From Gymnopilus junonius (taxonomy: Eukaryota; Basidiomycota; Agaricomycetes; Agaricales; Galerinaceae): DNA of 64,000 nt. The DNA lies in contig JADNYJ010000014.1 in the NCBI GenBank assembly GCA_015501075.1, positions 186,001 to 250,000 on the forward strand, read 5' to 3'. Position numbers and translations under genes: made by a program. This document shows, in pieces, positions 60,156 through 64,000 of the stretch (position 1 is the stretch's first letter; every line of letters starts with the position of its first letter). The notes below the pieces were generated by a model that made no database searches, was not told where the DNA came from, and saw only the letters and a program-made list of their open reading frames with translations.

Positions 60156-62163
60156 ATGGCGACCTCCCCCTACGTCGTCGAGGCCAGCTCGACGGATTCA
60201 TTCATGCTGCCGGGAATGGCTTCTCCAGAACCGGATGCTTCTGGTCGCCTTGTTAGGTTTGACAAGGAGTGCGTCTTGATACCAGAGATTATGTCGAGGT
60301 CGAGACTGCCTCTGGTGGTCACCAAATCTGTTGCTTTGCCATTGTGGAGGAGAAAAGGATACCCTTTGTCTGATTCCGATGTCGAAGATCCGTTGGGCTC
60401 TCCAGCTCATCCATCGTCTCTTCCTGAGGACTCGCGGGTTGTCATCAAGGTCCCAATACCCTTGTTCGTCAGAACAATTCTTTCTGGTTTATTCTGCTAA
60501 TAATGCGTCCATTAATAGGTTTAGGAGAAGGTCGTCCAGATCACCAACGCGGGGTCGATCAGTGTCAACATCCCCGGTTATACCAAAGAACCTGCCTTCA
60601 TGTCTCGTGCACCGACCTCCAACAACCCCACCACCTTCGGATTTGCCCTTGTCACCTGTTCGCCGTCCTTCACTCTCGTATTCGATATACCACCGGCATA
60701 AAGACGAAGTTACAATCCCCCTGCGTGCGTGCTGTGAAGCGTGCGAGCGAGCAACGGAAGAGTCTCTTAAAGAGGGCGAGAAATGGGAAGAAAAGTTCAC
60801 TAGGGGTGCAAAACGCCGCAGGAGCCTTAGTCCAGACAGCACCAACATCAACTCTTTGTTCCACTTGCCTTCCCAGCACACTAGGACCTCTAGCTTTTCA
60901 AACGAATTTAGTGCCTTGTCAGCTTCATTGGACAACATAGAGGAATCGAATCGATATGGGTCTACGCCTACCTTTGCTTTGACAGTGGACGAGGTAGACA
61001 AGCGGAGAAAGTCATTGGATGCCACCAAAGAAACTCTGGAACCCTTCATCGCCGCTTCCCCTCCATCTCCGGTCAAATCTACATCTGCGTTCCCTTTTCC
61101 CCCGCAGAGATCTCCTTACCTAGGGAACTCTCGGTATACACGCTTAGCACGGCCTTATGACCGTGACCTTTCGTCAAGCTCTGGGTCCTCCAGTACCGCC
61201 AGCGACGAATTTCTACTACCTGATATCCTCGACTCTCGTCATAGGCTCCGATCATCTCCCATCGAAGAAGAGGATGAGGCCCAGCTTTTCCCTCTTCCTT
61301 CTCCGAGGCGTTCGCCTGCAAGCACTCCCTCACCGTCCAATTCACCTATGGTATCCCCCGTGCCAAGCCCAACCGGGTCGACCTCCTGTCTGCCAGCTCC
61401 ATCAAAAGAAAATGTGTCATTGAAGAATTCATCTCAGGAAAGCTTGCTTAGGGCTTCTTTATCGAGGAAGCCAACTGCTGCGTATTTATCCGCGCCCACG
61501 TTGTCGACTCCGAGGAAGGTGTCGCCCAGTTCGACGAGATCGCCGTCGCCTTTGGCTTCACCTGTGGATGTCACTCTTTCTCCTGCCATAGTGACCACTA
61601 CAATCAGCAACAAGCGAGTGTCTCTGCATGGTCTAAAAATTTCACCTGCGCCCACCCCGGAGGAGAGAGCGTCTTCTAACCTTTTGTCTCCCAAAGGTCC
61701 GCGTCCACCTTTGATCAGAAAAGGCTCAACCCCTACTCCACCCTCCTCTGAAGGTCACACCGACTCGAGTTCGACATCACTGTCAGCCCTTACTCCACTG
61801 GTTCCTGTTCGTCCCGCTGCAGCATCTACTACGTCAAACGTCTTGTCGTCAGGAACTCCGATTTCTTCGGCGCCATCCGTGCCCTTCCCTAGCCATTCCA
61901 GACACGTTTCAACTCCGTCGAAGTCCATTCCAACTAGCCCATCACCAACCTCCTCACCTTTCCATGCTCGGTCACCTTCTGCAGGGACCTCTACCAGTTC
62001 ATCTTCAGCTGGGACGAGCCCAATAAACATACATGGAGGACGTAAGCACTCTTTCACGCTTCCATTTATCAGAGCAGGAGAGGCACTCCGCGAAGTGAGC
62101 GTGGATGTGTTGAGAGGTGTTAGTTCTATGTCCGGCGGTGCAGGAGTCGTCGGGAGTGTTTGA
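60156..62163 (+). CDS. Ser/Pro-rich protein, unknown function
   Basis: Two exons, 60156-60463 and 60519-62163, join in frame (CCC TT + G TTT) to 650 residues. The N-terminus (MATSPYVVEASSTDSFMLPG) and the pre-intron segment VALPLWRRKGYPLSDSDVED look conserved. A compact motif, RACCEACERATEESLKEGEK then WEEKF, near residue 180, is the only folded-looking part. The rest is rich in SP/TP and Ser repeats (SPSPTSSPFHARSPSAGTST). The C-terminus SFTLPFIRAGEALREVSVDV may be helical. The basic GAKRRRSLSP could be a nuclear signal. The function is unknown; a phosphorylated regulator is a guess. Confidence 0.7.
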
Positions 62164-62995
62164 GCGACCCTTAGGCTTGATGCTATCTTTTTTGGGACGG
62201 CTACTCCTCAAGTCTTATTACAGATCGTCCGACCACATTTCCTATTTTCCTACCGCCTTCCTGCTGGCATGCAATCTCAACACGGCTCGCTATATCCTTA
62301 CGACCCTCACGACTATTTACATTCGGATGCCAACGACATTATTTCCGATTACTGCACGACTTTCACCATGATGACTCTTCCAAAGCTGTTCTGCATATTC
62401 TCACTTTGTCAAACCACCCTTGTTTGCCCCCTCTGGCAGGCCTGAATGTCTTTGCTGTCCTTTTCTCAAAATATATCCTGATAGCCATCGGTCATACCCT
62501 ACGGATCCAGAGTTCAAGCGCATGCCGCGATTCCTTCCTCCTCATGTTGTCCAGTACCTAATACCCCTCCTTGCTTGCGCATGGCGGTAGCGACGATCAC
62601 ATGCATCTCCTGTTGTTACCTATTTACTCACTTTCATTCTTGTATGTCGACTAGCGACATATGCATACCTGCTCTTTGTACAAAATATAATCGTAGGTGG
62701 TTTTCGTCGTCATTTAGGTGACGTGTGATGCGAATACATTATACACGGCACTGTCCTATTTCTGATTACTTAGAGGGTTAGCTTGCTCCGAAAAAAATAT
62801 TGGTATGTACTGAGTTTCCCCTGCATCGTTGTCTATTATGACTTAGTCCCATTGATGAGAAGCCCATGTGGCTGGTGCACTGCAATGCCTATTTAACTAT
62901 CAATAGCGCTCAACGTTTGGCTACGTTCAACTTCCACACAGCTCGTCGACTCTTCTTCCATAATCTTCACCAACGAATTCGCCACAAGCCCACAA
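62164..62995. other. Intergenic, no gene recognised
   Basis: 3' flank of the Ser/Pro-rich gene and promoter of the F-box gene. Nothing else seen. Confidence 0.5.
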
Positions 62996-64000
62996 ATGTC
63001 CACAGATTCGTCCTCACTTTCTGTTCGACTTCCTCTGGAGATACTCTATGATATAGTGGACCTTCTCGTTCACCATATCAAGCAGGACATTCCTTCCATT
63101 CGGGCTTGCTCCCTTGTTTGCCAGGCTTTCGTTCCACAGTGCCAGGCAGCTCTATTTTCCACACTGGACATTTTTGTCGACGAGAGGCGGACTCAGGGTG
63201 ACAAATTTCCCAACAAGCAAACTCGCAACCTCAGTGAAATTCTCCAGTACAAGCCCGATCTTGCCGCCCACTTCCATACGCTTCGCTGGGGCGTCAGTAG
63301 GTTGACGGTCAACCCTACTCCCGGCTTTCTCCCCGTCTTAGAACGTATCCAAGAACGAAACAAAATACGAACACTCCAGGTATATTCAAAGAGGACAAAA
63401 CAACAACACCTTTCGGATGCCAGATTACTTGGTCTCGTGATAGCTCCCTTCATCACCAGGCTTGAAATGTTGAATGTGCATCTCTATGATTCCCCCGGCT
63501 TCTTTACGACTTGTAGGAAACTGAAGGAACTTCAGGTGGACGGACTTTCTGAGTCACTCCCGGGACCTGGAGCGCAATTATTGCCACTAACCAGACATTT
63601 TGGCCACGACTTCAATTATACGACGAAAAGATGTCCGACTCGCCTAACACATTCAACCTTACCAAAGTCGTCGATCTTTCCAAACTTCGAGTACTGCATA
63701 TCTATCCAGGTGTCTCTGACAAATCACAATATCTGCAATCTCTCTTTAGTGTGTGCGCAGTCACAATTCAGGAACTTCACATTAAGAAGAAAGAAAGTGT
63801 GTATTTGCCCTTTATTAATTCGTTTCCATGTCTAATCTATCTAGACGTTTCCTGCCAGCTACCACTGTTTCTAGATTTCGCATTCTTTCCCTCCTTACGG
63901 ATTTTGGATATAGATATGACCAATCGGTATCCGCTCCCAGATTTGGGTCTAAAAGATCCTTTCTTTGAGCTTGACCAGGTACTTGGTACCATCCCTACGG
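62996..64000 (+). CDS. F-box protein, runs off the window (apparent 1-bp frameshift)
   Basis: Begins MSTDSSSLSVRLPLEILYDI, then VDLLVHH and IRACSLVCQAFVPQCQAALF, a typical basidiomycete F-box. Leucine-rich receptor-like sequence follows (TRLEMLNVHLYDS, CRKLKELQVDGL). The frame as written stops at 63835. If the AA run at 63576-63577 is one A short, the frame continues as QIIATNQTFWPRLQLYDEKM, VVDLSKLRVLHIYPGV and FFPSLRILDIDM, still open at the window edge. It would act as a substrate receptor of an SCF ubiquitin ligase (family knowledge). The C-terminus lies outside the window. Confidence 0.72.

Noticed and set aside
1..64000. CRISPR arrays, rRNA genes, bacterial-type operons or phage genes
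   Set aside because: None seen; short spliceosomal introns throughout show the DNA is fungal nuclear.

Overview
The window is nuclear DNA of a filamentous basidiomycete, most likely an Agaricomycete. The evidence is dense genes split by many short GT..AG introns (about 50-70 nt), genes on both strands without operons, Ser/Pro-rich low-complexity proteins, BTB and F-box families, a caleosin, and a fungal-type chromatin remodeller. It holds about 20 genes, three tRNA genes and two copies of a palindromic MITE-like element.

Layout, left to right. 1.8-4.1 kb: two related four-helix membrane proteins with a MITE copy between them. 4.9-5.7 kb: ribosomal protein eL19. 6.2-7.8 kb: a decayed F-box/LRR gene. 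8.2-12.8 kb: CAND1, the cullin exchange factor (17 exons, about 1,225 aa). 13.7-14.4 kb: a small secreted basic protein. 16.4-21.4 kb: two FKBP12 genes with identical exon lengths and a shared promoter block, separated by 3.7 kb without a recognisable gene. 23.2 kb: the first of three intron-containing tRNA-Thr(AGT) genes; the other two are at 33.6-34.0 kb. 23.8-29.1 kb: a 1,677-residue Ser-rich protein. 31.1-33.4 kb: two BTB/POZ genes, one broken. 34.5-35.5 kb: a Nudix (CoA diphosphatase type) hydrolase. 36.0-36.9 kb: a caleosin. 37.6 kb: the second MITE copy, in inverse orientation. 38.5-40.1 kb: a zinc-finger regulator. 41.4-45.5 kb: a GH71/GH99-like protein with a long Pro/Ser-rich tail. 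45.8-46.7 kb: a P-loop kinase. 47.3-50.4 kb: an RSC1/2-like bromodomain-BAH protein. 51.6-53.3 kb: a signal-peptide/single-pass membrane protein. 56.0-57.4 kb: a short-chain dehydrogenase with an 11-nt microexon. 60.2-62.2 kb: a Ser/Pro-rich protein. 63.0 kb to the edge: an F-box protein.

These are mostly independent housekeeping and lineage-specific genes, not a cluster. Local duplication is the recurring theme: four-helix proteins, FKBP12, BTB and tRNA-Thr. The most consequential observation is technical. Many otherwise well-conserved genes, including eL19 and CAND1, are broken by single-base length changes, most of them in short homopolymer runs. This points to uncorrected assembly indels more than to real pseudogenes. 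I see no CRISPR, rRNA, phage or intact transposon. I found no convincing new multi-gene system; the best candidates for novelty are the GH-like fusion protein, the BTB proteins with C-terminal paired CxxC motifs, and the palindromic element.
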